Source: Acinetobacter sp. BY419 (GTDB taxonomy: Bacteria > Pseudomonadota > Gammaproteobacteria > Pseudomonadales > Moraxellaceae). Taken from it: a DNA stretch of 64,000 bases. The stretch covers positions 35,445 through 99,444 of the forward strand of contig NZ_JAGFXZ010000008.1 of assembly GCF_019038395.1 (NCBI RefSeq), given 5' to 3'. The stretch's first letter is position 1; the number at the start of each line of letters is the position of its first letter. Positions 38,899 through 49,507 of this stretch are shown in pieces. The notes beneath the pieces are model-generated. The model worked only from the letters and a program-made list of their open reading frames with translations. It was not told where the DNA came from and ran no database searches. The position numbers and the translations under genes were made by a program.

Positions 38899-39912
38899 TT
38901 ACGCAGCCACCTCGTATGCACCGTATTTAGCCTCAAATGCAGGCATCACTCGTTCATGCATAAACTGCATAAATGGCTGTAATTCCGGATAAGGCTTAGA
39001 TTCTTCTAACAAGTACCACATCACACGTGGTAAGTCTTTGAGATAACCCGACTTGCCATCACGTTCAAACAGGCGCACAAAAATACCCAGAATCTTGATA
39101 TGACGCTGAATTGCCATCATGTCGGCATCTTTTTTAAACTGGGCAAAGTCACGATCTTGTTTAGATGCTGCGGGCAACAAATCATAGAAAGTCTTGAACC
39201 AGCGATACACGTGATCTGCATTCCACTGCACATAAGCATCACGGGTAATCGAGATCAGGTCATAAGTATCTGCACCAATCACTGCATCCTGAAAATCAAT
39301 CACACCCAGTTCTGTTTCATTATCAATTTTCATCAGGTTACGGCTATGAAAATCCCGATGTACGATCACTTGCGGCTGCGCCAAGGCTGCATTGGCCAAA
39401 ATCGCAAAAGTACGTTTGATCAGGGCACTTTCTGATTCGGTTGGCTGAATCTTTAAAGCTGGCAACATCCAGTCGGTGAGCAATTCCATCTCTGAAATTA
39501 GCTTTTCATAAGAATACGCCGGGAAATGTCCTTTGCCAGCAATCGATTGCAACTGGATCAGCTGCTTAAAACTTTGCTCGTAATACGTATCGACCGTCTG
39601 TTCATTTAGAAGATTAGAGAGCAGAACGTCGCCAAAATCTTCGAGCAGTAAAAAACCATTTTCCAGATCTTTTGCCACAATGTGCGGAACACGTACGCCA
39701 TGGGCATCAAAAAATTCATCAATCGTCACAAAAGGTACACAATCTTCTTTTTCTGGTGGTGCATCCATTAGCATAAATGTTTTATTATTCAGCTTGATTC
39801 GTGCATAACGACGGAAGCTGGCATCACCTGCTAAAAAATGAGTTTCAAATTGATCTGAACCGAGTACAGAGGCAATCCAAGATTGTATCAATTGTTCGCG
39901 TTGTGTATTCAT
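38899..39912 (-). CDS. amgK: Anomeric MurNAc/GlcNAc kinase
   Basis: A 337-residue APH-like sugar kinase that phosphorylates MurNAc at the anomeric carbon, feeding MurU. The APH catalytic loop VIVHRDFHSRNLM (near residue 190), the metal-binding GVIDFQDAVIG (near 213) and the N-terminal GDASFRRYAR are visible. The ATG at 39912 is preferred to a TTG six bases upstream. It is divergent from lptD, with ~110 bases between. Confidence 0.93.
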   Translation of the reverse strand: MNTQREQLIQSWIASVLGSDQFETHFLAGDASFRRYARIKLNNKTFMLMDAPPEKEDCVPFVTIDEFFDAHGVRVPHIVAKDLENGFLLLEDFGDVLLSNLLNEQTVDTYYEQSFKQLIQLQSIAGKGHFPAYSYEKLISEMELLTDWMLPALKIQPTESESALIKRTFAILANAALAQPQVIVHRDFHSRNLMKIDNETELGVIDFQDAVIGADTYDLISITRDAYVQWNADHVYRWFKTFYDLLPAASKQDRDFAQFKKDADMMAIQRHIKILGIFVRLFERDGKSGYLKDLPRVMWYLLEESKPYPELQPFMQFMHERVMPAFEAKYGAYEVAA

Positions 39913-40024
39913 TTGCAATTAATTCTAATACAGGCTGAGTTTTTAAAGTGCTAAGTGTAGCTACTTATCAACTTTTTCTCTATGATGCGACAATAATTAA
40001 TTGCGATAAAAGCATGATTGGTTA

Positions 40025-42487
40025 ATGAGACAAATGAAGCATCACTTTAAAATAAATCCTCTAGCGACTGCGATCTTAACCCTTTTATGTGGCAGCTCAG
40101 CCTCCAGCTATGCTGCATCAAATGTCTCGTCCGATGTAAATGCAGAACAACTCAAACAGCGCATTAATGAGACTTATCCAGGTGAAGCATTCTTCTCGCA
40201 ATATTATGTCGACAAATCCTCTGCTGAAGCACAGCAACGTCAGGGACAATATTTAAGCTCTGCCTACTGTAAAGGTGCTTGGGTCACCCCGATTGCGCCA
40301 GCCACAGAAACCGTTGCACCAGATCAGGCTACCTCGACCATTACCGCCGATTATGGATACTATGATCCGACAGGTGACTCCTTCCTGGAAGGAAACGTGG
40401 TGATTGACCAGCAAGGTCGTCAAATCCGTGCGCAGCGAGTCACCATAGATCAAACCCAGACTTATGCCAAAGCAGAAGGCCAAGTGCAACTCGCTCAGGG
40501 CGGATTGATCTCGCAAAGCGATGATATAAATTATAATTTAAAAACCCAGCAGGGTGATTTATATAACAGTTTTTACATTGCAGAACAGCAACATGCTCAC
40601 GGTCGTGCTGAAAAGATTGCCAAGACTTCTGACAATACCCTTGAGCTGGAAAATGCCACCTACTCCACCTGCCCGCCAGATCAAAAACCCACCTGGAAAA
40701 TTCAGGCAAAAGAGATCAAGCTTAACCAGGAAACCGGACGTGGTGAAACCAAAAATACCAAGCTCTATATTAAAGATGTTCCAGTATTAGCAGTACCTTA
40801 TTTTAACTTCCCGATTGATGATCGCCGTACCACCGGTATTCTGACCCCGACTTTTGGCTTTACCAATGATGGCGGAGTTGAACTTGGTGTTCCGGTTTAT
40901 CTGAATTTAGCACCACAATATGATGCAACCATTACTCCGCGCTATATCGGAGATCGTGGTGCAATGCTGGATGGTGAATTCCGCTATCTGACCGAAAATT
41001 ATGGGGTGGGACGAATCTGGGGTGGCTATTTGCCTTCGGATGAAAGTTATGGCAACAGGGACCGTAAAGATTTACACTTTTTACATGCCTGGCAAATCAA
41101 CGAGCAGTTTTCAACCGACCTAGAATATAATTATGCTTCGGATAAAGATTTCTTCGCTGATTTGGATAACAACCCGAACTCAAAAAGTGATTTAAACCTG
41201 CGCCGAGCCTGGGAAGTCAATTATAAAAATGGTATTCCCGGTTTAAAAGCACAATTTAAAGTTGAGGATTTCCAGACCCTGGATCCCTCTGTTCCGGATG
41301 AAGATCGTCCCTATGCCCGCTTGCCACAGCTTTTAGTGCATTATAAAACTGGTAATCCATTAGGATTACAGTATGAATTTAAAAACGATACGGCTTATTT
41401 CCAAAAAGACCTGAGCAATTTCGCCATTATCGATCCAGATGACGAGATCGTGTATCAGCCAAGTGGTGCTCGAATCTATAATGATTTCTCAGTACGTTAT
41501 AATCACTTTACTCCATGGTCTTTCTTTATACCTAAAGCATCATTACGTAATATCAATACGTTCTATGATGAAAAAACCCAAAATCGTAGTGCATCTAGTG
41601 AAAACAGCTCGATTGTAGTTCCACAATTCACCCTTGACACCGGTTTAATTTTTGAGAAAGAAGGCACTTATCTACAGACCTTAACCCCACGTTTGTTCTA
41701 CGCCTATTCACCCTATGAAAACCAGCAGAATCAACCTAACTTTGATTCCGTAGTGGCTTCGATCAATTACGACCAGTTATTTAGTGCACGTCGCTTTTAT
41801 GGTAATGACCGTTTGGAAGACAATAATTTCGCTTCCCTCGGCCTCAGCTATAGCCTGTTTAATGAAGAAGGTCTGGAACGTTTACGTGCCAGCATCGGAC
41901 AAAGTTTCTTCTTTGAAGACCGTCGTGTAACACTGGAACGTGATGCAGATGAATTTGACCGTGAAAGCCATACCGGCCCAGTAATCCAGCTCACCAGTCA
42001 GCTCTCTAACAATATTTATATCAATCTGAACTCGAGCTGGATGTCGAATGGTGACAATGCCGAACGTGACCTGCAAGTCTATTATACTGGCGACCAGGGC
42101 AACCTGTATAACTTAGGCTATTTCTATCGCAAAGACATTCCAGACCGTCAGGAACGCTATGATCAGGTGGTCGGCTCATTTATCCAGCCGATTGCCAATA
42201 ACTGGCGTCTGGTCGGACATGCGCAGTTTGATCTCGATAATAGTGTCGCACGGGAATATTTACTTGGTGTGAACTATGAGTCATGCTGTTGGGGCGTGTC
42301 AGTATATGGCCGCTCATACTACAATGATTTAGATGATGTAAATGATCCGGATGTTAAGGCTAAACGTGCAATTATGGCCGAAGTCAGCCTGAAAGGCCTA
42401 GGTGGGCTAAGCAATAAACTCGCCTCATTACTAGAAAATCGTATTCTAGGTTTTAACAATATCAATCAAACTTGGACAGAACGTTAA
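40025..42487 (+). CDS. lptD: LPS-assembly outer-membrane protein LptD
   Basis: An 820-residue outer-membrane barrel that inserts LPS with LptE. The N-terminal signal peptide ends near SSYAAS (about residue 32). A beta-jellyroll (OstA-like) region follows, about residues 100-245, then the barrel. Cys residues at AYCKG, YSTCPP and ESCCWG are positioned for the inter-domain disulfides of the family. It overlaps surA by one base (TAATG). Located with surA as in E. coli, though without pdxA/rsmA behind it. Confidence 0.97.
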   Translation: MRQMKHHFKINPLATAILTLLCGSSASSYAASNVSSDVNAEQLKQRINETYPGEAFFSQYYVDKSSAEAQQRQGQYLSSAYCKGAWVTPIAPATETVAPDQATSTITADYGYYDPTGDSFLEGNVVIDQQGRQIRAQRVTIDQTQTYAKAEGQVQLAQGGLISQSDDINYNLKTQQGDLYNSFYIAEQQHAHGRAEKIAKTSDNTLELENATYSTCPPDQKPTWKIQAKEIKLNQETGRGETKNTKLYIKDVPVLAVPYFNFPIDDRRTTGILTPTFGFTNDGGVELGVPVYLNLAPQYDATITPRYIGDRGAMLDGEFRYLTENYGVGRIWGGYLPSDESYGNRDRKDLHFLHAWQINEQFSTDLEYNYASDKDFFADLDNNPNSKSDLNLRRAWEVNYKNGIPGLKAQFKVEDFQTLDPSVPDEDRPYARLPQLLVHYKTGNPLGLQYEFKNDTAYFQKDLSNFAIIDPDDEIVYQPSGARIYNDFSVRYNHFTPWSFFIPKASLRNINTFYDEKTQNRSASSENSSIVVPQFTLDTGLIFEKEGTYLQTLTPRLFYAYSPYENQQNQPNFDSVVASINYDQLFSARRFYGNDRLEDNNFASLGLSYSLFNEEGLERLRASIGQSFFFEDRRVTLERDADEFDRESHTGPVIQLTSQLSNNIYINLNSSWMSNGDNAERDLQVYYTGDQGNLYNLGYFYRKDIPDRQERYDQVVGSFIQPIANNWRLVGHAQFDLDNSVAREYLLGVNYESCCWGVSVYGRSYYNDLDDVNDPDVKAKRAIMAEVSLKGLGGLSNKLASLLENRILGFNNINQTWTER

Positions 42488-43794
42488 TGAAGACAAAACA
42501 GTTAAAACAAATTTTTAAAGCAACCGCACTTGCGCTATGCCTTTCTTCAGCGATGACGACGTTTGCTGTTGCCCAACCTAAAGATGAAGTTGTAGCTGTA
42601 GTCGACAATAGTATTATTCTGCGTAGTGACTTGGCTCAAGGTGTAGCCGAAATTTCACATCAGCTGCAAAAACAGAAAAAGACAGTTCCACCACAACAAT
42701 TTCTTGAGCAACAGGCCTTAGAACAACTCATTATTCGCCAGGCACAGCTTGAACAAGTTAAACGCTACAACATTCGTCCAGATGAAAAATCGTTAAATGA
42801 AGCCGTTCTGAAAGTTGCCCGGGATTCTGGCTCACCAAGCCTGGAAGCCTTCCAGCAAAAACTGGATGCCATGGGGCCAAATACCTATGCTTCTTTACGT
42901 AACCGTATTGCTGAAGATCTGACACTGAACCGTTTACGTCAACAAGTTGTGACTTCGCGCATTCAAATCACAGATCAAGATGTTAAAAACTTCCTAAATA
43001 CTCCACAAGGTCAGGCTCTGCTCGGCAGTCAGGTACATGTACTGCATATGCGCATAAGCGGTGAAAATGCTGAGCAAGTTGCGAATCAGGTAAAGCAGGA
43101 ATTAAACAGCAGCAATGACATTCAGGCGATCAGCAAAAAATACAGTAGCGGTGGCATTAAAGTCGAAGCTGCTGATATGGGCGTGAGAAGTCTATCAGAA
43201 ATTCCGGCCGAACTGGCTGCACGTGTCACCACACTGCAACCGGGTCAGACTTCTGAACTGATTCCTGTCGCTGATGGCGTGCATGTCTTAAAACTTTTGG
43301 AACGTAAAGGCGGTGAACAGAAAGCCCTTGTCCCTCAATACTTAACGCGTCATATCCTGATTCAACCCTCTGAAGTGGTAAGTCCAGAAAGTGCAAAACA
43401 GATGATTGACAGTCTGTATAACCGCCTGAAACAGGGTGAAGATTTTGCTGTTTTAGCTTCCACCTTCTCCAATGATACCGGCTCGGCCCGTGATGGCGGA
43501 AGTCTTGGCTGGGTCAGCCCAGGAGTAATGGTGCCTGAGTTTGAACAGCAAATGAAAAGCACCCCCGTGGGCCAATTCAGCAAACCGTTTCAATCCCAGT
43601 TTGGCTGGCATATTCTTCAAGTGAGCGAAACACGTCAACAGGATATGACACAGGAATATCAGGAACGTATGGCCCGTCAATTACTGGGTGAACGTCAATT
43701 TGATGCCGAGCTAGACAGCTGGTTACGTGAAACACGTAATAATGCTTACGTGGAAATCAAAGACCCACAACTGGATCCTAAACGTAACCGTTAA
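42487..43794 (+). CDS. surA: Periplasmic chaperone/peptidyl-prolyl isomerase SurA
   Basis: A 435-residue periplasmic chaperone for outer-membrane proteins such as LptD. The signal peptide is about 30 residues and ends near TFAVAQ. A chaperone N-terminal domain follows (about 35-170), then two parvulin units. The first is degenerate; the second (about residues 285-385) has RHILIQPSE, DGGSLGWVSPG and GWHILQV. The ATG at 42487 overlaps the lptD stop as TAATG. A strong terminator ends the unit. Confidence 0.96.
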   Translation: MKTKQLKQIFKATALALCLSSAMTTFAVAQPKDEVVAVVDNSIILRSDLAQGVAEISHQLQKQKKTVPPQQFLEQQALEQLIIRQAQLEQVKRYNIRPDEKSLNEAVLKVARDSGSPSLEAFQQKLDAMGPNTYASLRNRIAEDLTLNRLRQQVVTSRIQITDQDVKNFLNTPQGQALLGSQVHVLHMRISGENAEQVANQVKQELNSSNDIQAISKKYSSGGIKVEAADMGVRSLSEIPAELAARVTTLQPGQTSELIPVADGVHVLKLLERKGGEQKALVPQYLTRHILIQPSEVVSPESAKQMIDSLYNRLKQGEDFAVLASTFSNDTGSARDGGSLGWVSPGVMVPEFEQQMKSTPVGQFSKPFQSQFGWHILQVSETRQQDMTQEYQERMARQLLGERQFDAELDSWLRETRNNAYVEIKDPQLDPKRNR

Positions 43795-43810
43795 TCCCCT
43801 CCAGAATGCT

Positions 43811-43843
43811 AAAAAAGCCCGCGATATATTGCGGGCTTTTTTT
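43811..43843 (+). terminator. Intrinsic terminator of lptD-surA
   Basis: AAAAAAGCCCGC-GATATATT-GCGGGCTTTTTTT is a GC-rich perfect stem with a 7-base T-tract, 16 bases after the surA stop. Confidence 0.95.
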
Positions 43844-43871
43844 AATGAAGCAACTCAAAACTTGCAGACAT

Positions 43872-43899
43872 AAAAAACCTCTCATGGAGAGGTTTTTTT
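43872..43899 (-). terminator. Intrinsic terminator of hfq
   Basis: On the minus strand AAAAAAACCTCTC-CAT-GAGAGGTTTTTT is a perfect stem followed by a T-tract, 14 bases beyond the hfq stop. Back-to-back with the surA terminator at this convergent boundary. Confidence 0.93.
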
Positions 43900-43913
43900 A
43901 TTTTCAGACTTGA

Positions 43914-44450
43914 TTAACGATTGTTTTCATCATCTGAAGAGTCTTCAAATTTAGTGTCGTTGTCAAAGCCAGCACCTTGACCACCGAAGCCAGCACCTTG
44001 ACCACCGAAGCCAGCACCTTGACCACCGAAGCCACCTTGACCACCGAAGCCACCTTGACCACCGAAGCCAGCGCCTTGACCGCCACCGAAGCCACCTTGA
44101 CCACCGAAGCCACCCGCAGCACCTTGACCACCGAAGCCACCTTGACCACCGAAGCCACCCGCAGCACCTTGACCACCGAAGCCACCCGCAGCACCTGGAC
44201 CACCGAAGCCCGCACCTTGTGGGCCAGCAGGCGCACCAGCAGGACGTGGATTACGTGCAGGTACTACAGTTGAAATTGCATGCTTATAAACCATTTGGCT
44301 TACTGTATTTTTTAATAAAACCACGTATTGGTCAAAAGATTCGATATGACCTTGTAATTTAATACCGTTTACCAGGAAGATAGATACTGGGATACGTTCC
44401 TTACGGAGAGAATTCAAGAATGGATCTTGCAAAGTTTGACCTTTAGACAT
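43914..44450 (-). CDS. hfq: RNA chaperone Hfq with long glycine-rich repeat tail
   Basis: A 178-residue Hfq (E. coli 102). Residues 1-66 are the Sm fold with [26 protein letters not shown] and the Sm2 motif [11 protein letters not shown], so hexamer and RNA binding faces are intact. Residues ~70-160 are near-perfect repeats of [15 protein letters not shown] and AAGG units, followed by an acidic tail ([13 protein letters not shown]). Acinetobacter Hfq is known for such an unusual C-terminus. miaA sits upstream on the same strand, the usual miaA-hfq order. The repeats are low-complexity at the DNA level too. Confidence 0.96.
   Translation of the reverse strand: MSKGQTLQDPFLNSLRKERIPVSIFLVNGIKLQGHIESFDQYVVLLKNTVSQMVYKHAISTVVPARNPRPAGAPAGPQGAGFGGPGAAGGFGGQGAAGGFGGQGGFGGQGAAGGFGGQGGFGGGQGAGFGGQGGFGGQGGFGGQGAGFGGQGAGFGGQGAGFDNDTKFEDSSDDENNR
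43972..44222. repeat. Tandem coding repeats in the hfq tail
   Basis: About a dozen near-identical 18-24-base units built on CACCGAAGCCACCTTGAC encode the GFGGQG tail in frame. Near-identity at the DNA level, including third positions, implies recent slippage or recombination. Copy number may vary between strains. Confidence 0.85.
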
Positions 44451-44542
44451 GTTATAACTCCAAAAAAAATTAAAAATCAGCGCAAAAACTATCTCTATTT
44501 TTCAATTAAAAATTATAAAAAAGATAGTCCCTAAATTTTGCT

Positions 44543-45487
44543 TTATCCGTGACAGTTTCGCAAGTCTTCTTGAGCCTGCTGCAGCGTAAAATATGTTGTA
44601 AATTTATGCTTTTCTTGCAAAGACCTTAACCACGTATATTGACGTTTTGCAAGTTGTCGTGTGGCAAATAAAGCCTTATCCTCCATTTCCTGTTGCTTTT
44701 CCTCGGTTTTATCAGCATTTTTTAAGAATTCTATCGCCTGACGATAACCTACTGAGCGCATGGAGGGTAAATTTTCATTGAAATCGTATTTTTCAATCAA
44801 ACTTACAACTTCATTTAAAAAACCGTTTTTCCACATAATTTCCAGACGTTTTTCAATACGCCCATGTAATTCTAACCGATCTGGCACAAGCGCATAATTA
44901 TGGAAACTGTACCGATATGGTAAGTTTTTAGGTTGTTCTGCCTGTAGTTTTGTAATTGGCTCGCCAGTCAGTTTATAAACTTCCAGAGCGCGGATAATGC
45001 GCTGCTTGTCACTGACCTTAAATTTCTCACCTGCGACTGGGTCTACTGCTCTTAATTCCGCATATACTGCTTCCCAACCTTCTTGCTCCCCTTTTGCTTC
45101 AATTTCAGCACGGATTGCATAGTCTGCACTTGGTAAGTTATCTGACAGACCTTCAAGCAAGGCTTTAAAATACAGCATGGTTCCACCAACCAAAATCGGG
45201 GTTTTACCACGTGCATGAATATCATCAATCAGACGGCAAGCATCTTCAACAAAGTTTGCAGCAGAATAGACTTCGAGTGGACTGATAATATCGATCAGAT
45301 GGTGCGGATAGCGCGCCAATTCCTCTTTAGAAGGCTTGGCTGTACCAATATCCATTTCCCGATAAACCAGCGCAGAATCGACTGAAATCAGCTCGAAATT
45401 TCCTTGCTCATACAGTTCACATGCCAAAGCGGTTTTACCACTTGCAGTTGGCCCCATTAAATTGATGACCGGCAATTGATTGGACAT
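44543..45487 (-). CDS. miaA: tRNA dimethylallyltransferase
   Basis: Adds the dimethylallyl group to A37 of tRNAs reading UNN codons. 314 residues with the P-loop [11 protein letters not shown] at residue 12, [18 protein letters not shown] (near 34), HHLIDIISP and [14 protein letters not shown] (near 105). The tail [10 protein letters not shown] and KRQYTWLR complete the family pattern. It lies directly behind mutL and ahead of hfq, the conserved mutL-miaA-hfq order. Confidence 0.97.
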   Translation of the reverse strand: MSNQLPVINLMGPTASGKTALACELYEQGNFELISVDSALVYREMDIGTAKPSKEELARYPHHLIDIISPLEVYSAANFVEDACRLIDDIHARGKTPILVGGTMLYFKALLEGLSDNLPSADYAIRAEIEAKGEQEGWEAVYAELRAVDPVAGEKFKVSDKQRIIRALEVYKLTGEPITKLQAEQPKNLPYRYSFHNYALVPDRLELHGRIEKRLEIMWKNGFLNEVVSLIEKYDFNENLPSMRSVGYRQAIEFLKNADKTEEKQQEMEDKALFATRQLAKRQYTWLRSLQEKHKFTTYFTLQQAQEDLRNCHG

Positions 45488-45493
45488 GTAAAA

Positions 45494-47467
45494 CTACTCT
45501 CCTCGAGCAAAAAGTTTATCTAGTTGAGCCAATGGGAAGGCACGCCAAGTTGGACGGCCATGATTACATTGACTGGCAAATTCGGTTTGTTCCATCTGAC
45601 GTAACAAGGCATTCATTTCAGACAGGCTTAAAATGCGATGCGCACGTACTGCACCATGACAGGCCATACCTGCCAGAATCTGGTCACGCTTCTGCAATAG
45701 GCTCTGTGCCTGATCATTCGGGTCTAAATCGTTCAACAATTCAGGAATCAGCGCATCAAAATCTGCCTTATGCAGAATGGCCGGTACTCCGCGTACAATC
45801 ACCTGTTCATCGCCATACTGGTCAATCTCAAGTCCTAAACGCGCCAGTTGATCCTTAAGCTCTTCGACTCGCATCGCCTGCATCCGGGTAATCGTCACTA
45901 CTTTGGGAATCAGTAGTTGCTGTGAAGTCCAGAATTCAGGTTTGTCCCAAGCCGATTTCATTTGCTGCAAGACGATCCGTTCATGGGCAGCATGCATATC
46001 GACAATAATCAAGCCTTCGGTATTTTGCGCCAGAATATAAATCCCATGTAACTGGGCAATCGCTATACCAAGTGGATGCTCATCTACCTTGGTATGTATA
46101 TGACCTTGAAAGGCTTGCTCTGCAGATTGTGGCTCAACCGCCGTCTGATTACGTAGTGGTGCCAGATAACTTTGCAAGGCATTATTCAGCTGCTGAGAGC
46201 CTGCATAAGAAGCATTGTAGTCTCGTGCATAATGTACCGTTTGCGGACGCGACGATTCAAAGTCGGTCAGCACATCTGATGCCTCGTTTTTACTTTCAGC
46301 AGCCTCAGACATGCTAGAAGATACTTGCTGCTGCAAATGCGCATTCTGATGCAGGCTAAACTGTTCCTGATAACGCGGTTGTGGCACCACAAAACCCGGC
46401 TGTTCATCCTGTTTCATCGCCTCTGCCAGATCCGCAGTGGCGGTCTGAAATTGCGCTAAAGTCTCTTTGGCATAGTGACGCACAAACTCATGTACTTCAC
46501 GTTGATTCAGGAAGCGAATCTCATGTTTGGTTGGATGAACATTGACGTCCACATTTTCAGGATCAACTTCTAAAAACAGTAAATAGGCTGCATGCTGATG
46601 GCCATGCAAGATACCGTCATAGGCCATCCGTAAGGCATGAGAAATCGTTTTGTCTTTGACGATCCGGCCATTCACATAGACATATTGCAAATCTGCCTGT
46701 GAACGTGCATCTGAAGGATGGCCAAGCCAGCCTGATAAACGCATGTTGATACTGTCTGCATCGATCCAGTAAGCATTTTCAGTAAACTGGCGGCCAAGTA
46801 GCTGCTGAACACGCTGGAAACGTAAAGCACCGCTATCTGCTACGGGTAAATTCAGCTTGATGCTTTCATTATGTTCCAGCACAAAACGGATATCAAAATG
46901 CGTCAGTGCCATACGGCGCACAATTTCTTCGATATGACCAAATTCAGTACCCGGTTTTTTCAGGAATTTACGCCGTGCAGGCACATTAAAAAACAAATCC
47001 TGAACCCGGATATGCGTCCCTTTCGAAGCCGCGACTGCTTGAATCTCCTGATGATCAAAAGCCGTACCATTGACTTCTACCTGATAACCAATGCCCTCGT
47101 CATTTTGACTGCTGATCATGGTCAGGCGTGAAACTGCTGCAATCGACGCCAGTGCTTCACCACGAAAGCCCAGACTGCTAATCGCATATAGCTCGTCAGC
47201 GCTCTGGATTTTGCTGGTGGCATGACGCATGACGGCTAAAGCCAAATCCTCAGCATGAATACCACGCCCATTGTCGATGATTTCAATTAAGGTACTGCCA
47301 CCCTGTTCCACCCGAATGATCAGCTCTGTGGCACCTGCATCAATCGAGTTTTCCAGTAATTCCTTGACCACAGATGCCGGTCGTTCAATCACCTCACCTG
47401 CGGCAATCTGGTTGGCCAGTGCAGGATCAAGAGCACGAATACGGCGCAGACTTAAATCATTCGACAT
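45494..47467 (-). CDS. mutL: DNA mismatch repair protein MutL
   Basis: A 657-residue mismatch-repair ATPase. The GHL motifs are complete: [11 protein letters not shown] (near residue 40), IIDNGRGI (near 65) and [12 protein letters not shown] (near 97). The C-terminal part has a form of the endonuclease motif [12 protein letters not shown] (near 475) but with Gln where the last Glu of DQHAxxExxxxE is expected. The downstream zinc-site elements ACHGAVRA and CNHGRPT are present. The ATG at 47467 overlaps the tsaE stop by 11 bases and is preferred to an upstream start that would add 12 residues. Confidence 0.96.
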   Translation of the reverse strand: MSNDLSLRRIRALDPALANQIAAGEVIERPASVVKELLENSIDAGATELIIRVEQGGSTLIEIIDNGRGIHAEDLALAVMRHATSKIQSADELYAISSLGFRGEALASIAAVSRLTMISSQNDEGIGYQVEVNGTAFDHQEIQAVAASKGTHIRVQDLFFNVPARRKFLKKPGTEFGHIEEIVRRMALTHFDIRFVLEHNESIKLNLPVADSGALRFQRVQQLLGRQFTENAYWIDADSINMRLSGWLGHPSDARSQADLQYVYVNGRIVKDKTISHALRMAYDGILHGHQHAAYLLFLEVDPENVDVNVHPTKHEIRFLNQREVHEFVRHYAKETLAQFQTATADLAEAMKQDEQPGFVVPQPRYQEQFSLHQNAHLQQQVSSSMSEAAESKNEASDVLTDFESSRPQTVHYARDYNASYAGSQQLNNALQSYLAPLRNQTAVEPQSAEQAFQGHIHTKVDEHPLGIAIAQLHGIYILAQNTEGLIIVDMHAAHERIVLQQMKSAWDKPEFWTSQQLLIPKVVTITRMQAMRVEELKDQLARLGLEIDQYGDEQVIVRGVPAILHKADFDALIPELLNDLDPNDQAQSLLQKRDQILAGMACHGAVRAHRILSLSEMNALLRQMEQTEFASQCNHGRPTWRAFPLAQLDKLFARGE

Positions 47468-47936
47468 GTGAAAATTGGTGCTCCAGAGCTTCTCGCAAGG
47501 CAAGATTCGATGAAATCAAACTTGCAGTACGGGTCAGCTCATCTTCAGATTTTAAAATTTCAATAATCAGGTCAGCTTGCGGAATTTCATCACCGCCTTT
47601 GGAGGGCCATTCAAATAGAAACAGCGCATTGGGGGTTTCCAGATAATCCCGAATACCCATCAGCTCAAGTTCATAGGGATCATTCAGGCGATACAGGTCA
47701 AAGTGAAAAATATCCTGACCATTGATTTGATAGGGTTCGACCAGTGTATAGGTTGGACTTTTCACTGAACCTTTATGACCCAGCTGTTGCAAATAATAAC
47801 GCGTTAAAGTCGTTTTTCCTGCCCCCAGATCACCAATCAGATATACGACCCCAGCAGGAAAATTTTCCGCCAGAACCTTGGCCAGTTTTTGGGTATCGTC
47901 TTCATGATTTAAAGTGACATTAAATGAATAAGGCAT
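47457..47936 (-). CDS. tsaE: tRNA t6A-biosynthesis ATPase TsaE
   Basis: A 159-residue ATPase needed with TsaB/TsaD for t6A37 modification. It has the P-loop [20 protein letters not shown] (near residue 36), [10 protein letters not shown] (near 61), the Walker B-like [16 protein letters not shown] (near 80) and LFEWPSKG. The ATG at 47936 gives the normal family length; a GTG nine bases upstream is possible. It overlaps the mutL start, as in other gammaproteobacteria. Confidence 0.95.
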   Translation of the reverse strand: MPYSFNVTLNHEDDTQKLAKVLAENFPAGVVYLIGDLGAGKTTLTRYYLQQLGHKGSVKSPTYTLVEPYQINGQDIFHFDLYRLNDPYELELMGIRDYLETPNALFLFEWPSKGGDEIPQADLIIEILKSEDELTRTASLISSNLALREALEHQFSHVE

Positions 47937-48061
47937 ATTACTCACGACATGATGCAAAAGAATAAATATGATAGCATCGCCACACTTTAAAAGCCTATTC
48001 ACCTGTGTGAGAAACTGTATTTTTTCACAATATCTGTTCCTGAGAGATTAATCTGCCTGCC

Positions 48062-48970
48062 ATGCATCCGACTGTTGAATTTAACCCGCCCATGCTGAAG
48101 GGGGTCAGTGCCAGTAAAGTATTTTTGCCCGCCAGTCCGGATGCCCCTCAGACAGTTTTTGCTTATTTATGCACACAATTTGCGCATATTCCGGCAGATG
48201 AATGGCAATCCCGTTTCGCCGGAGGTCTGGTTTATGATGCCCAGGGCAATCCATTAAGTACAGAAAGTCCATTTCAGGCCAATAGCCATTGTTTTTATTA
48301 TCGCTTTTTGGCACATGAAGTGCATGTTCCTTTTCAACATCAGATTTTATTTGAAAATGAGCATTTCATGGTGGTAGATAAACCGCATTTTCTGACCATG
48401 AGTCCGACCGGACAATATGTGCAGGAAACGTTATTGGTCCGGCTTAAAAAACAAACCGGCAATGAATATTTAACGCCCATTCACCGACTGGATCGTGAAA
48501 CGGCGGGTGTAGTTCTGATTTCCAAATGTGTGGAATCACGTGGCTTGTATCAGCAGATGTTCGCTACACGTCAGGTACAAAAAACCTATCATGCGATTGC
48601 TGCATATAAACCTGATTTAAAATTTCCATTGATCATCCGATTAAGAATGGAAAAGGGCCAACCCTTTTATACCATGCAAGTGTTAGATGGAACGCCGAAT
48701 AGCGAGACCGCAATTGACCTGCTGGAACATAATACAGAATGGGCCAAATATGAACTGAAACCACACACTGGCAAACAGCACCAATTACGAGTGCACTTGA
48801 ATCATCTGGGTATTCCGATTCAGCATGATCCCTTTTATCCACGGGTAGCGCACAAAGCGGAAGATGACTTTTCTGCCCCTTTAAGCTTATTGGCCAAACA
48901 TATTCAATTCATCGATCCGATCACGCAGAAAACCATGAATTTCAGCTCCAGACTTGAATTGACACTGTAA
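48062..48970 (+). CDS. RluA-family RNA pseudouridine synthase
   Basis: A 302-residue pseudouridine synthase. The catalytic Asp sits in HRLDRETAGVVL (near residue 141). Flanking family blocks are MVVDKPHFLTMSPTG (near 103) and the C-terminal TGKQHQLRVHLNHLGIPI (near 240). The ~90-residue N-terminal part lacks a typical S4 domain. It resembles the RluA subgroup often annotated only as pseudouridine synthase; the exact rRNA/tRNA target is not decided by sequence. Divergent from tsaE. Confidence 0.85.
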   Translation: MHPTVEFNPPMLKGVSASKVFLPASPDAPQTVFAYLCTQFAHIPADEWQSRFAGGLVYDAQGNPLSTESPFQANSHCFYYRFLAHEVHVPFQHQILFENEHFMVVDKPHFLTMSPTGQYVQETLLVRLKKQTGNEYLTPIHRLDRETAGVVLISKCVESRGLYQQMFATRQVQKTYHAIAAYKPDLKFPLIIRLRMEKGQPFYTMQVLDGTPNSETAIDLLEHNTEWAKYELKPHTGKQHQLRVHLNHLGIPIQHDPFYPRVAHKAEDDFSAPLSLLAKHIQFIDPITQKTMNFSSRLELTL

Positions 48971-49084
48971 ATCACTTGTCATTACAGATTATTTTCTGAA
49001 ATCGGTCGCTTTAAGATTGAATTTCAAACGAAATTGATTAGAATAAAGGCGAAAAGTTAAGTAATTTAAAGCTTTAAAAATATT

Positions 49085-49411
49085 ATGAGAAAAACTGAAG
49101 TTTATCAAATTCGCTTGGACTCGCAAGAGAAGAAACAAGCCTTTGCAGTATTTAAGCAATTGGGGATTACGCCAGCTCAGGCCGTGCGTCTTTTTTTCAA
49201 ACAGGTGGTGATTACCAAATCTATCCCCTTCTCCATTGAAAACCAGAATATCAATCTGGAACAGCTGATCCGACTGCGCAAGCTTAAGCAAAATGCGCTT
49301 TCAAGCTCTGCCCTGAATCTGCTGGATGATCAGGAAATCCAGCTTGATGATGATCATCTTGATTTATTTGAAGAACTGAATGCCATTTTAGCTGAAAGCG
49401 ACAAAATTTAA
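49085..49411 (+). CDS. RelB/DinJ-type antitoxin-like protein, no partner toxin adjacent
   Basis: A 108-residue protein. Residues 1-60 look like a RelB/DinJ ribbon-helix-helix: VYQIRLDSQEKKQAFAVFKQLGITPAQAVRLFF then the typical IPFSIE. The remaining ~48 residues are an acidic/helical extension (LDDDHLDLFEELNAIL) that could act as toxin-binding or dimer part. No RelE/YafQ-like toxin follows; the next gene, 96 bases on, is a GNAT acetyltransferase. It may be an orphan antitoxin used as a regulator, which is inference. Confidence 0.7.
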   Translation: MRKTEVYQIRLDSQEKKQAFAVFKQLGITPAQAVRLFFKQVVITKSIPFSIENQNINLEQLIRLRKLKQNALSSSALNLLDDQEIQLDDDHLDLFEELNAILAESDKI

Positions 49412-49507
49412 CATTGTTGCATTTCTGAACAATTTCGAAAGCCTTCCACTCACAAACTTCGCTATGCTTGCTGCTGATAATCAATAAAATTAGCAGGGAG
49501 CGTAATA

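Noticed and set aside
43972..44222. CRISPR-like regular repeats
   Set aside because: The units are contiguous, vary in length and are in frame with the Hfq protein; there are no unique spacers and no cas genes.
43977..44273. Plus-strand ORF of Thr-Glu-Ala repeats opposite hfq
   Set aside because: It is the antisense of the hfq glycine-repeat region; repeats open all frames.
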